A stretch of DNA of 64,000 nucleotides from Billgrantia saliphila (GTDB taxonomy: Bacteria; Pseudomonadota; Gammaproteobacteria; Pseudomonadales; Halomonadaceae): NCBI RefSeq assembly GCF_002930105.1, contig NZ_PJRN01000003.1, positions 62,001 through 126,000 of the forward strand, written 5' to 3'. The notes beneath the pieces were generated by a model. That model was given only the letters and a program-made list of their open reading frames with translations. It did not search any database and was not told the DNA's origin. The translations under genes were made by a program, and so were the position numbers. Shown in pieces: positions 26,833 through 36,059 of the stretch. Each line of letters begins with the position of its first letter. Within the stretch, counting starts at the first letter, position 1.

Positions 26833-29800
26833 CTATCGTCTGGCTCGGCGCTGCCAACCCCAAGCCGCCAAGCCGCCCACGGCCATGGCGCCGGCCATGG
26901 CGGCGACGCGCCGATTGGCCCGACGCTGCGCCTGGACGCGCCGCCATTCGAGCGCCCTTTCCGGCGGCGCATCGGTGGGAATGCCGCGGCCCTCCTCGAG
27001 GGCCAGGCGTAGCACCTCGGCGATATGCAGCGCGCGCCTCGGCGTGGCGTCGGCGATCTGCCGGCGGCAACTGAAGCCATTGGTGACGATCAGCGTCTGC
27101 GGTTCGGCCTCTCGAACGCGCGGCAGCAGGATCCGCTCACCGATGGCCATCGACACGTCGTACTTGTCACGTTCATAGCCGAAGGAACCGGACATTCCGC
27201 AGCAGCCCGAATCCAGCAGTTCGTAATCCAGTCCCATCTCCTCGAGCAGCGCCCTCTCGGCCTCCAGATGAAGCACGGACTTGTGATGGCAATGTCCGTG
27301 AACCAGCGCCTTGCGGGCGAAGCGCGGCGGCCGATAATCTTCGGCGCGCTGCATCAGAAATTCGCTGAGCATAAGGCTGTTGTCGCTCAGACGCCGCGCC
27401 CGGGCATCGTCCGGAAAGAGATTGATCAGTTCGTCGCGAAAGACCGTGATGCATGACGGCTCGAGCCCGATGATGGGCGTACCGGCCGCCAAGGTGTCGT
27501 CCAGGGCGGTCATGACACGTTCCAGGTAAGACTTGGCGTGCCCGAGCATGCCGAAGTCGTACAGCGGCCGCCCGCAGCACAGCCCTACCGGAGGCAGGGT
27601 GACGCGATAGCCCGCCGCCTCGAGCACCTCGGTGGCGGCCTGGGCCGTCTCGGGATAGAAGTGGTTGCTGAACGTGTCGGCCCAGAGCATGACGGCCGGC
27701 GCGTGAGCATTGACTTCCCTACGCTTGGCGAACCAGTCGCGAAACGTCTCGGGTGCGTAGCGTGGCGCCGGGCGCTGCGGGGGCATGGAGACCAGGCGCT
27801 TGGTCACCGCGCTCACCCATGGCGCGCCGCTGGCGAAGTTGACCAGGGCCGGCACCTTCGACGCCAGCCGTGACCAGCGGTCGATGAAGCCGAAGGCATA
27901 GTGGAACGGCGGACGCCGATGCCCACCGGGGCCGTAGTAGTGCGACAGAAATTCGGCCTTGTAGGTCGCCATGTCGACGTTCACCGGACAGTCGTTGACG
28001 CACCCCTTGCAGGCCAGGCACAGGTCTAGCGATTCACGCACCTCGTCGGACTGCCAGCCGTCGGTGATCAGGTCGCCGTTCATCATCTCGAACAGCAGCC
28101 GGGCCCGCCCTCGTGTCGAATGCTTCTCCTCGCGAGTCGCCATGTAGCTGGGGCACATGGTGCCGTTGTCGCTGCGGCACTTGCCGACGCCGACACAGCG
28201 GAACGCGACCTTGGCGAAGCTGCGCTCGTCTTCGGGAAACGTGAAGGTCGTCTCTACCTGTCGCGGCGTGTAGTCGATCATGCGCAGGTTTTCATCCAGG
28301 CGGTAGGGATCGATGACCTTGCCGGGATTCATCCTCCATTGCGGATCCCAGATGCGCTTGAACTCGCGAAACGCCTCGGTCAGCTCGGGTCCGTACATGC
28401 GCTCCAACAACTCGCCGCGTGCCTGGCCATCGCCGTGCTCGCCGGACAGCGAGCCGCCATGGGAGACCACCAGATCGGCGGCCTCCTCGACAAAGCGCCG
28501 GTACTTCGCAATGCCCTCCTCCGACTGCAGGTCGAAGTCGATGCGCGAATGGATGCAACCCTGCCCGAAGTGGCCGTAGAACGCGCCGACGTAGCCGTAC
28601 TTGCGATAGAGCGCCTTGAGGTCACGCACGTAGTCGCCCACCCGCCCCGGCGGCACCGCGGAGTCTTCCCAGCCGGGCCAGTGCGGTGTGCGCTCGGGCG
28701 GTGGAAACGCCGTCGCCCCCAGCCCTGCCTTGCGCACCTCCCATAGCTCAGCCGCCTGCGCCGGATCGTCGACGATCCGGTAATCCACGATGCGGCTGCC
28801 GGCACCGCGCAGCCCTTCGACCAATTCGCGCGCCTCGCGGCAGGTGGCGTCGGCGTCGGAGCCGCCGTATTCGATCAGCAAGTAGGCATCGCCGCGGGGC
28901 ATCCGCTGGAGGGCCTCTTCATGCATGTACTGTCGGATTTCATGCTCGAGCAGCCGCTTGTCGATGGCCTCGAGGGCGATCGGCCGCGTCTCGATGATCA
29001 GCGGCACATGGTCGCCGGCCTCTTCGACGCTGTCGAAGCCCACCACCACGAGCGTGCGATGCGACACGTCCTCGGTCAGCTTGAGGGTGGCATTCAATAC
29101 CGTCATGCAGGTGCCCTCGGTGCCGCACAGAGCGCTGGCCAGGTTGAAGCCGCGCTCCGGCAAGAGGTCGTCGAGGTTATAACCGGAGACTCGACGCGGC
29201 ATGTGCTCGACCTGCGGGTAGGCCTGACGAATGCGCTCGGCATAGGCATCACGAAGCCGGCGCAGGCGCTCGAAGATCTCGCCCCGGCGGCCGCCCTCGG
29301 CGACGATCGCGTCGACCTCCTCCTCGCTGTAGCCATCCTTGAGTGTCATGCGCACACCGTCGTAGGTCAGGATATCCAGCGCCTGCACGTTGTCGCATGT
29401 GCGCGGCCCATGGCCGTGGCACTGTGCCTGGACGGAGTGCACACCGCAGGAGTTGTTGCCGATATTGCCGCCGATGGTGCACCACTCATGGGTGGAGGGG
29501 TCGGGCGGGAAGACCAGGCCATAGGGTGCCAGCGCCTGGTTGACCTTGTCGTTGATCGCCCCGGCCTCCACGGTGACTCGCTTGTTCACGGTGTCGATAT
29601 CGACGACGCGGTCCAGGTACTTGGAATGATCGATCACCACCGCGTGATTGACCGTTTCCCCCGACAGGCTGGTACCGGCGCCGCGCGACAGGATCGGCAC
29701 GTCATGCGCCTGACAGATGCGATGAATGGCAACGATATCCTCCACCGAGCGTGGGATCGTCACGCCGATGGGTGGCTGGCGATAGTTCGACGCATCATTG

Positions 29801-29928
29801 GCGTAGAGCGCCCGGCTACCGGCATCGAAACGCACTTCACCGGCGATGGCCGCGGACAGCTCCTCGGCCAGGCGATGATAGCCATCCCTGACATCGACGG
29901 AGCGGGCGACATGCAGCGATGATTCCAT
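26833..29928 (-). CDS. FAD-binding 2-hydroxyacid dehydrogenase fused to Fe-S (CCG) module, YdiJ/D-lactate dehydrogenase-like
   Basis: 1031 residues; ATG 29928 follows AAGGAGCCGAAC. Order: FAD-binding PCMH domain (IPRSVEDIVAIHRICQAHDV, SRGAGTSLSGETVN, GNIGNNSCGVHS), FAD-oxidase C-terminal domain ending HGDGQARGELLERMYG, then two 4Fe-4S motifs (CVGVGKC...MCPSY near 575 and CLACKGCVNDCP near 640), then two CCG domains (GLCCGRPLYDFG, DSGCCGMSGSFGYE). The last 20 residues form a short hydrophobic anchor followed by Arg. Enzymes of this layout oxidise D-2-hydroxyacids such as lactate or 2-hydroxyglutarate and pass electrons to quinone. Between the enolase-superfamily and SDR genes in one operon. 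Confidence 0.93.
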   Translation of the reverse strand: MESSLHVARSVDVRDGYHRLAEELSAAIAGEVRFDAGSRALYANDASNYRQPPIGVTIPRSVEDIVAIHRICQAHDVPILSRGAGTSLSGETVNHAVVIDHSKYLDRVVDIDTVNKRVTVEAGAINDKVNQALAPYGLVFPPDPSTHEWCTIGGNIGNNSCGVHSVQAQCHGHGPRTCDNVQALDILTYDGVRMTLKDGYSEEEVDAIVAEGGRRGEIFERLRRLRDAYAERIRQAYPQVEHMPRRVSGYNLDDLLPERGFNLASALCGTEGTCMTVLNATLKLTEDVSHRTLVVVGFDSVEEAGDHVPLIIETRPIALEAIDKRLLEHEIRQYMHEEALQRMPRGDAYLLIEYGGSDADATCREARELVEGLRGAGSRIVDYRIVDDPAQAAELWEVRKAGLGATAFPPPERTPHWPGWEDSAVPPGRVGDYVRDLKALYRKYGYVGAFYGHFGQGCIHSRIDFDLQSEEGIAKYRRFVEEAADLVVSHGGSLSGEHGDGQARGELLERMYGPELTEAFREFKRIWDPQWRMNPGKVIDPYRLDENLRMIDYTPRQVETTFTFPEDERSFAKVAFRCVGVGKCRSDNGTMCPSYMATREEKHSTRGRARLLFEMMNGDLITDGWQSDEVRESLDLCLACKGCVNDCPVNVDMATYKAEFLSHYYGPGGHRRPPFHYAFGFIDRWSRLASKVPALVNFASGAPWVSAVTKRLVSMPPQRPAPRYAPETFRDWFAKRREVNAHAPAVMLWADTFSNHFYPETAQAATEVLEAAGYRVTLPPVGLCCGRPLYDFGMLGHAKSYLERVMTALDDTLAAGTPIIGLEPSCITVFRDELINLFPDDARARRLSDNSLMLSEFLMQRAEDYRPPRFARKALVHGHCHHKSVLHLEAERALLEEMGLDYELLDSGCCGMSGSFGYERDKYDVSMAIGERILLPRVREAEPQTLIVTNGFSCRRQIADATPRRALHIAEVLRLALEEGRGIPTDAPPERALEWRRVQAQRRANRRVAAMAGAMAVGGLAAWGWQRRARR

Positions 29929-29938
29929 GTTCGGCTCC

Positions 29939-31045
29939 TTATGCTCTTGTCGATGCGATTCGGTAGCGCCTGGCCTCATCGGCCTTGAATTCCAGCCCCA
30001 GGCCGGGCCGGGCGAGGTCCGGCTCCATCTCGCCCGTTGCGCCCGGCGCCACGGCGCCATCGAAGAACAGCGACTCGATACGAGCATGGTCGTGGAAGTA
30101 TTCCAGGTGCCTGACCGAGGGCGCGCAGCAACCGGCGTGCAGGTGCAGGGCCGGAGCGGTGTGCGTGGATAACGGCACTTGGAAGGCGTCGCATAGCACC
30201 GCCGCATCGAGAAAGCCGCTGAGACCGGCGCAACGGGTGATATCGGCCTGGAGTACGTCGACCGCCTGGGCGGCAAGCATGCGCCGGAAATAGGGCACGT
30301 CGAAGCCGTACTCGCCCGCCGCCACCTCGGCGGGCAGGCGATCGCGCAGCATTCGCAGGCCCTCGAGATCGTCCGATGAGACCGGCTCCTCGTACCAGCT
30401 TACGCCATAACGCGGGAAGACCTCGGCCATGGCCAGCGCCTGTTTGCGCGTGTAGGCGCCATTGGCATCGACGAACAGCTCGGCCTCGGCACCGATTGCC
30501 TCGCGGGCCAGGCGAATGCGCTCGCGATCGCGCCGAGCGTCGCGGCCGATCTTCATCTTCACCCGCGACATGCCCGATGCCACCCAGTCGGCGAGCTGCC
30601 GCTGGAGGCGTTCGTCAGGGTAGGAGGTGAAGCCACCGCTGCCGTAGACCGGCACCGTCTGGCGCACCGCCCCCAGCAGGCTGACCAGCGGTACGTCGAG
30701 CAGGCGCGCCTTGAGATCCCACATCGCCACATCGGTCGCGGCAATGGCCATCGACGCAAGCCCGGGGCGACCCAGGTTGCGTATGGCTCCCACCATTCCG
30801 AGCCAGGCCGCGCGCACATCGAAGGCATCATGACCCAGGATGAGAGCGGCCAGCTTGTCTTCGATCAACGTCGCGCAGGCCTGATGGGCGTAGGTATAGC
30901 CGATTCCGGTCTCTCCGCCAGCGGCCAGTTCGACCAGGATCAGCGTCGTGTCCTCCCAGGCCAGCGTGCCGTCCTCTTCGGGCGCGTCGGTGGGCACGCA
31001 ATAGACGCTCACCCATAGGGCTTCGATGGGCACGTGGCGCTGCAT
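29939..31045 (-). CDS. Enolase-superfamily enzyme (mandelate racemase/muconate-lactonizing type)
   Basis: 368 residues from ATG 31045 (GGAAGG upstream). Capping domain N-terminal, barrel C-terminal. Catalytic and metal residues visible: Lys-x-Lys in RVKMKIG, Asp in FVDANGAYT, Glu in WYEEPV, Glu in AAGEYGF, and His in STHTAPALHLHAG. Members dehydrate sugar acids or racemise hydroxyacids; the exact substrate cannot be read here. It sits 25 bases after the TPP enzyme gene and 10 bases before the FAD/Fe-S gene, pointing to breakdown of a sugar acid or hydroxyacid. Confidence 0.9.
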   Translation of the reverse strand: MQRHVPIEALWVSVYCVPTDAPEEDGTLAWEDTTLILVELAAGGETGIGYTYAHQACATLIEDKLAALILGHDAFDVRAAWLGMVGAIRNLGRPGLASMAIAATDVAMWDLKARLLDVPLVSLLGAVRQTVPVYGSGGFTSYPDERLQRQLADWVASGMSRVKMKIGRDARRDRERIRLAREAIGAEAELFVDANGAYTRKQALAMAEVFPRYGVSWYEEPVSSDDLEGLRMLRDRLPAEVAAGEYGFDVPYFRRMLAAQAVDVLQADITRCAGLSGFLDAAVLCDAFQVPLSTHTAPALHLHAGCCAPSVRHLEYFHDHARIESLFFDGAVAPGATGEMEPDLARPGLGLEFKADEARRYRIASTRA

Positions 31046-31070
31046 GATGCCCTTCCTCCCGTGGTTGCAT

Positions 31071-32867
31071 TCAATGCCTGCGGACCTTGGGCACGAACTC
31101 CCGCGCGAACTGCTTGAACGAAGCCTTGACGATACCCAGCGCATCCGGGTCGCCATGCAGCAGCGCCGACATGTAGGCCTGGGCCTGCTCGCGCTTGATG
31201 TGCGGCGGAATCGGCGGCACGTCGGGGTCGGAGACGACTTCCAGCACCACGGGACGATCGGCGCTCAGCGCCCGGTCCCAGGCACCGGCCAGCGCGTCCG
31301 GCTCGGTGACCCGGATTCCCTTCAGCCCGATCAGCTCGGCGTACTCCGCGTACGGGAAGTCAGGGATGTTCTGTGATGCCTCATATTTCGGATCACCTTC
31401 CATGACACGCATCTCCCAGGTCACCTGGTTGAGGTCCTGGTTGTTGAGCACCATGACTACGAGCCGCGGGTCGCTCCAGCGCTGCCAGTACTTGGCGACG
31501 GTGATCAGTTCCGCACTGCCGTTCATCTGCATCGCCCCGTCACCGACCAGAGCGATGGCGACACGGTCCGGATAGGCGAACTTGGCGGCGATCGCATACG
31601 GCACCCCATTACCCATGGTCGCCAAGCCCCCGGATAGCGATGCCATCATGCCACGGCGAATCTTGAGGTCACGGGCATACCAGTTGGCCGCCGACCCCGA
31701 ATCGCTGGTCAGGATGCAGTTATCGGGCAGGCGGGGAGAGAGCTCCCAGAAGGCGCGCTGCGGGTTTATCGGCTCGGCCTCGGCCATGGCGCGCTCCTCG
31801 AGTACGTTCCACCATTGCGCAACGCTGCTCTCGATATGCTCACGCCAGGAGCGATCGCGCTTCTCCTCCAGCAGCGGCAACAGCGCCTGCAGCGTACCCG
31901 CGCTGTCGCCGACCAGGTTCACCTCCATCGGATAGCGGATGCTGAGCATGCGTGGGTCGATGTCGATCTGCACACCGCGGGCCTGACCCTCCTCGGGAAG
32001 GAACTCGGAGTACGGGAACCCCGAGCCGATCATCAGCAGCGTGTCGCAATTGGCCATCAGTTCCCAGCTCGCATTGGTTCCCAGCAATCCGATCGAGCCG
32101 GTCACGAAGGGCAGGTCGTCGGGCAACGCCGCACGCCCGAGCAATGCTTTGGCCACGCCGGCGCCGAGTCGCTCGGCGACCTGGATCACCTCGTCGGTCG
32201 CGCCGAGCGCCCCGGCGCCCACCAGGATCGCCACACGCTCGCCCTCGTTGAGCACGGCGGCGGCCCGACGCAACTCCTCCTCATGGGGCACCACGCGCGG
32301 ACGCGCATAGCCAACCCCGGAGTGGATCGTGCCATGGGCATGCGGCGGCGTATCCACAGCCGGCTGCGTTTGCAGGTCGTTGGGCACGATGACGGCGGTT
32401 ACGGTGCGTTCCGATAGGGCGATACGGATCGCACGGTCGATCAGATGACGGACCTGAGCGGGGCTGGTCGCCATATGAACGAATTCGTGAGCAACGTCCT
32501 TGAACAGCGAGATAAGGTCCACCTCCTGCTGGTACTCGCCCCCCATGGCAGCCCGGGCCTGCTGACCGACGATGGCGACGACGGGCTGGTGATCCTTCTT
32601 GGCGTCGTAGAGTCCATTGAGCAGGTGGATGGCGCCCGGTCCCGAAGTGGCAGTGCAGACCCCCACTTCGCCGGTGAACTTGGCATGGGCGCAGGCCATG
32701 AACGCCGCCATCTCCTCGTGACGCGTCTGGATGAACTCGAAGCGATCGTCCGCCCGGTTCAGGGCTCCCATGATGCCGTTGCTGCCATCGCCCGGATAGC
32801 CGTAAATGCGCTTGACGCCCCATTCCCCCAGGCGCCTGATGATAAAGTCGCCGACTTGTTCGCTCAT
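31071..32867 (-). CDS. Thiamine-pyrophosphate-dependent enzyme (pyruvate oxidase/acetolactate synthase-like)
   Basis: 598 residues, full length for the family. The catalytic Glu lies in FIQTRHEEMAAFMA (about residue 51). ATSGPGAIHLLNGLYDAK and VVAIVGQQARAAMGGEYQQE belong to the PYR domain; a central FAD/ADP-type domain has VAILVGAGALGATDEVIQVA; the TPP motif GDGAMQMNGSAELITVAKYW followed later by VLNNQDLNQVTWE is in the PP domain. It resembles pyruvate oxidase/ubiquinone-dependent pyruvate dehydrogenase and related decarboxylases. Promoter-proximal gene of the operon running to 25340. Confidence 0.92.
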   Translation of the reverse strand: MSEQVGDFIIRRLGEWGVKRIYGYPGDGSNGIMGALNRADDRFEFIQTRHEEMAAFMACAHAKFTGEVGVCTATSGPGAIHLLNGLYDAKKDHQPVVAIVGQQARAAMGGEYQQEVDLISLFKDVAHEFVHMATSPAQVRHLIDRAIRIALSERTVTAVIVPNDLQTQPAVDTPPHAHGTIHSGVGYARPRVVPHEEELRRAAAVLNEGERVAILVGAGALGATDEVIQVAERLGAGVAKALLGRAALPDDLPFVTGSIGLLGTNASWELMANCDTLLMIGSGFPYSEFLPEEGQARGVQIDIDPRMLSIRYPMEVNLVGDSAGTLQALLPLLEEKRDRSWREHIESSVAQWWNVLEERAMAEAEPINPQRAFWELSPRLPDNCILTSDSGSAANWYARDLKIRRGMMASLSGGLATMGNGVPYAIAAKFAYPDRVAIALVGDGAMQMNGSAELITVAKYWQRWSDPRLVVMVLNNQDLNQVTWEMRVMEGDPKYEASQNIPDFPYAEYAELIGLKGIRVTEPDALAGAWDRALSADRPVVLEVVSDPDVPPIPPHIKREQAQAYMSALLHGDPDALGIVKASFKQFAREFVPKVRRH

Positions 32868-33273
32868 GTTTGGCTCTCCCCTAGCATTTCAGTGCTCGGA
32901 TTCGACATTCCCAAAGCACACGCTTTCCATGGAAATCACTAGAGCTATAGTCAGCTGTATTAGGATGGTCAATGTGTCCTGGCGGGACGGCTTCGCTTCG
33001 TTTACTCGCTTCACCAAGTCAGGAATTTATCGGAATAACCATGACTTAGGACGAATATGCGCTATACGTCACTTTCGAGCAGGAGATGTCCAACAGCGCA
33101 CCTCGAGCGGAACCACACGTGCCCAGGAATAGAGAATGCGAAGGCTGTTTAACTGCTCCCTGCGGTGTAAAGAAAAGAGATTTTTTGTTCCTTTTTGCCA
33201 TTAACGCCACGACTTGCACGATCCGGAACATCGCAGTTCGTAACGACATGGAAGCGCACAGAAGGGGGTCGAA
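32868..33273. promoter_or_regulatory. Divergent intergenic region between TPP-enzyme operon and GH15 gene
   Basis: 406 bases with no supported gene. It must carry promoters for both directions. It contains a 12-bp perfect palindrome TTTCCATGGAAA at 32924-32935, about 57 bases before the minus-strand ATG, a plausible operator, and an AT-rich patch near 33165-33205. I cannot assign definite -35/-10 boxes. Confidence 0.4.
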
Positions 33274-35100
33274 GTGGATCACACGACACGGAAGATCGAA
33301 GACTACGGGTTCATCGGCAATATGCGCACGGCCGCCCTCATCGACCGCGATGCTTCGATGAGCTGGCTGTGCCTGCCACGGTTCGATTCGGATGCCTGCT
33401 GCGCGGCGCTGCTCGGGAATGACGACAACGGCCATTGGTGTATTCGCCCCACCGAGACGGTCCGAACCCGCTCGCGTCGCTACCGCGGCGAGACGCTCGT
33501 GCTGGAGACGCTCTTCGAGACGACACATGGCAGCGTCGCCGTGATCGATTTCATGCCGATCGCCAGCAAGAGCGACAACGAAGAGAACGTGATGCGTATC
33601 GTCGAGGGGCGAAGCGGCTGCGTGACGATGCGCTCATATGCGGCTTTTCGCTTCGGTTATGGCCGTCTGAAGCCTTGGCTGAGCCAGGATGCGAATAGCG
33701 TATCCGCTGTGGCCGGCCCGGATGGCCTGCGCCTGGAAGCTCCCATCGAAATGGAAACTCGAGGCAGCGACATCATCGCTACCTTCGAGATTCGTGCGGG
33801 CGAAAGCGTGCCATTCGTATTGACGTGGTACCCCCCCTATCGCGACGCCCCTAACCACTGGGATGCGCTACGTTCGCTCGAAGAGACCGAATGCTGGTGG
33901 AGCGAATGGAGTTCGCGCTGTCGGGTTGCCGAACGCTATCGGGAGCCGGTGGTGAGATCCTTGATCACGCTCAAGGCGCTCACCCATATCGAAACCGGCG
34001 GCATGGTGGGGGCCGCCACCACCTCCCTGCCCGAACAACCCGGCGCCGGCCTCAACTGGGATTACCGCTACACCTGGCTGCGCGACGCCACCTTTACCCT
34101 CTATGCCCTGCTCTCCTCGGGCTACCGGGATGAGGCCTGCGCTTGGAGGGAATGGCTGCTGCGCGCGGTGGCTGGCGACCCCGGCAAGCTACAGCCGCTG
34201 TACGGCCTGGCCGGTGAGCGGCGACTCTACGAGCATGAAATCGAATGGCTGGAGGGCTTCAACGGCTGTTGGCCGGTACGCATCGGTAACGATGCCTTCC
34301 GGCAAAACCAGCTCGACGTTTATGGCGAAGTGATGGATGGTCTGCACCTCGCTCGCGTCCATCATATCGAGCCCTCCCACAACATGTGGGACATCCAATG
34401 CAAAATGATCGATTTTCTCGAACAACATTGGAGCGAGAAAGGCGCCGGCCTCTGGGAGAGCCGCGAGCCCGCACGCCACTATACCCACTCCAAGGTCATG
34501 GCCTGGGTCGCGGTGGATCGGGTCATCAAGGGTGCCGAGCACTTCGGCCTCGCCGGCGACGTTCAGCGCTGGCGAGAGCTGCGTCAGCGTATCCATGACG
34601 ACGTCTGCACTCACGGCTTCAATCGCAAGCGCAACAGTTTCGTCCAGTACTATGGCGCGGATGCGTTGGACGCCTCGCTGTTGCTGCTACCACAGGTCGG
34701 CTTTCTTCCCATCGAGGATCCGCGCATTCGCGGCACTATCGAAGCCATACAAGCCGAGCTGGTGCACGACGGTTTCGTCTACCGCTATTCCCACGGCGAC
34801 GAGGAACGCCACCTGACGGAAGGGGAAGGCGCCTTTCTGGTCTGTAGCTTCTGGCTGGTGGATACGCTCGAGCTGCTCGGTCGGCACGACGAGGCGCGCG
34901 ATCTCTTCGACAAGCTGCTCAGCGTACGCAACGATCTCGGTCTCCTCGCCGAGGAGTATCATCCCATCACGCGTTGCCAGCTGGGCAATTTTCCGCAGGC
35001 CTTTTCCCATGTAGGACTGATCAACAGTGCCCATAACCTCAGCAAGGATATGCCGGACCATAAGGGGCCGGCACAGGAGCGCAGCGACGAGGGGCGTTGA
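33274..35100 (+). CDS. Glycoside hydrolase family 15 protein (glucoamylase/trehalase-like)
   Basis: 608 residues; GTG start at 33274 with AGAAGGGGG upstream. N-terminal beta-sandwich (IEDYGFIGNMRTAALIDRDA, then SMSWLCLPRFDSD), then the (alpha/alpha)6 barrel with NWDYRYTWLRDATFTL, GLWESREPARHYTHSKVMAW (catalytic acid Glu near residue 393) and TEGEGAFLVCSFWLVDTLEL (second catalytic Glu near 516). Bacterial relatives hydrolyse alpha-glucosidic bonds, some specifically trehalose. No signal peptide, so cytoplasmic. In a halophile an intracellular trehalase-like role is plausible but not shown. Divergent from the TPP-enzyme operon. Confidence 0.93.
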   Translation: MDHTTRKIEDYGFIGNMRTAALIDRDASMSWLCLPRFDSDACCAALLGNDDNGHWCIRPTETVRTRSRRYRGETLVLETLFETTHGSVAVIDFMPIASKSDNEENVMRIVEGRSGCVTMRSYAAFRFGYGRLKPWLSQDANSVSAVAGPDGLRLEAPIEMETRGSDIIATFEIRAGESVPFVLTWYPPYRDAPNHWDALRSLEETECWWSEWSSRCRVAERYREPVVRSLITLKALTHIETGGMVGAATTSLPEQPGAGLNWDYRYTWLRDATFTLYALLSSGYRDEACAWREWLLRAVAGDPGKLQPLYGLAGERRLYEHEIEWLEGFNGCWPVRIGNDAFRQNQLDVYGEVMDGLHLARVHHIEPSHNMWDIQCKMIDFLEQHWSEKGAGLWESREPARHYTHSKVMAWVAVDRVIKGAEHFGLAGDVQRWRELRQRIHDDVCTHGFNRKRNSFVQYYGADALDASLLLLPQVGFLPIEDPRIRGTIEAIQAELVHDGFVYRYSHGDEERHLTEGEGAFLVCSFWLVDTLELLGRHDEARDLFDKLLSVRNDLGLLAEEYHPITRCQLGNFPQAFSHVGLINSAHNLSKDMPDHKGPAQERSDEGR

Positions 35101-35142
35101 GCCAAGGCTACCCAACGAGCGACAAGGAAGTGGAGAAGCGCC

Positions 35143-35416
35143 ATGATCGAGCTCGAAACGGCACCACCGTCAACCATTCGCCTACCGACTGCGATTGCGC
35201 CGCTGCTTTGGCAAGCCAAGCGGTACGGGGAGGCGCACTGATGGGACCCCGCGAAATCTAACACGAAGATGTCGAATTCCCGCTCTGATGCGGGAGTGCG
35301 ACCGACATGGACATTCGGCGGCCACGCTGTTCCCTGACTATGAAGGCGCCGCGCGCCATGCCGAGGAGATATTCCTCATTCATGAACTGAGTGCGGCCAC
35401 CCAGCAAACGCAGTGA
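35143..35416 (+). pseudogene. Degraded coding remnant
   Basis: After GH15 there is a 32-codon frame (ATG 35143, ribosome site AAGGAAGTGGAGAAG) that stops at 35241, and another frame ending at 35416 whose last part reads ATLFPDYEGAARHAEE, reminiscent of the end of FRG-type domains. Neither looks like an intact gene. I suggest a remnant of a lost gene, with low certainty. The rest of 35101-35507 contains only the terminator at 35462-35483. Confidence 0.25.
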
Positions 35417-35461
35417 ACTCACTCGCTCGCATCACCCCGAGCCGACGAGGCCAGACGACAA

Positions 35462-35483
35462 GGGCCACCCCAAAGGGTGGCCC
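35462..35483 (-). terminator. Rho-independent terminator after the DUF3617 gene
   Basis: Perfect stem GGGCCACCC / GGGTGGCCC with a four-base loop, read on the minus strand and followed by TTGTCGTCT. It lies 25 bases past the stop at 35508. Confidence 0.75.
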
Positions 35484-35507
35484 CGCTGCGAACCGGCTCG
35501 GAATTAC

Positions 35508-35933
35508 TCAGCAGTCGCCGATGCGTTCGCCCTCGATGGTAGTCTCGAGACGCATCTTACCCATCGGCGACTCGGTATCGATATTCACGTTGCCTTCGAC
35601 GTGCTCTCCCAGAAAATCCATACGACCATCGATATTGGCTTCGCCACCCTCGGCATGGCAGACCATCTGGTAATCGACCCCATCCTCCGAGACGTTGTGC
35701 TCGAGCAGTTCGCAGCCTTCCTCCACCTCGAGAAACTGGAAATCGGCGTCGTCCAGATCGCCTTGGACGATGCACTCTTGATGGCTCTCGGTCTGGTCGG
35801 GAATCGGCACATCGCCCTTGACGGACGTAGTACTGGTAAATTGCCATTGCCCCGGCACGATGTTGGGCGATTCGGCCATGGCCGTGAGCGGCAGAATCAG
35901 CACGGCGGCGGCAAGAAAGGGACGAAAAGACAT
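35508..35933 (-). CDS. DUF3617 family secreted protein
   Basis: 141 residues from ATG 35933, chosen because it begins a clear signal peptide (MSFRPFLAAAVLILPLTAMA, cleavage after AMA). The mature protein is acidic, with PGQWQFTSTTSVKGD at the start, three or four Cys (CIVQG, GCELLEH, MVCHAEGG, GDC at the end) and GRMDFLGEHVEGNVNIDTES near the end, as in DUF3617 periplasmic proteins. The function is unknown; an extracytoplasmic disulfide-containing fold is likely. Monocistronic with its own terminator. Confidence 0.82.
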   Translation of the reverse strand: MSFRPFLAAAVLILPLTAMAESPNIVPGQWQFTSTTSVKGDVPIPDQTESHQECIVQGDLDDADFQFLEVEEGCELLEHNVSEDGVDYQMVCHAEGGEANIDGRMDFLGEHVEGNVNIDTESPMGKMRLETTIEGERIGDC

Positions 35934-36059
35934 GAAAAGCTCCGTTGTGTCGGTAGGCAATGGCGAGGATAACCTCATCGTGCACGCATTCGATGCGACT
36001 TCAGCTTACCGCACCCCAGCGGAGAAAAGGAGACGACCGGTGCCTGATATCTTTCGTGC

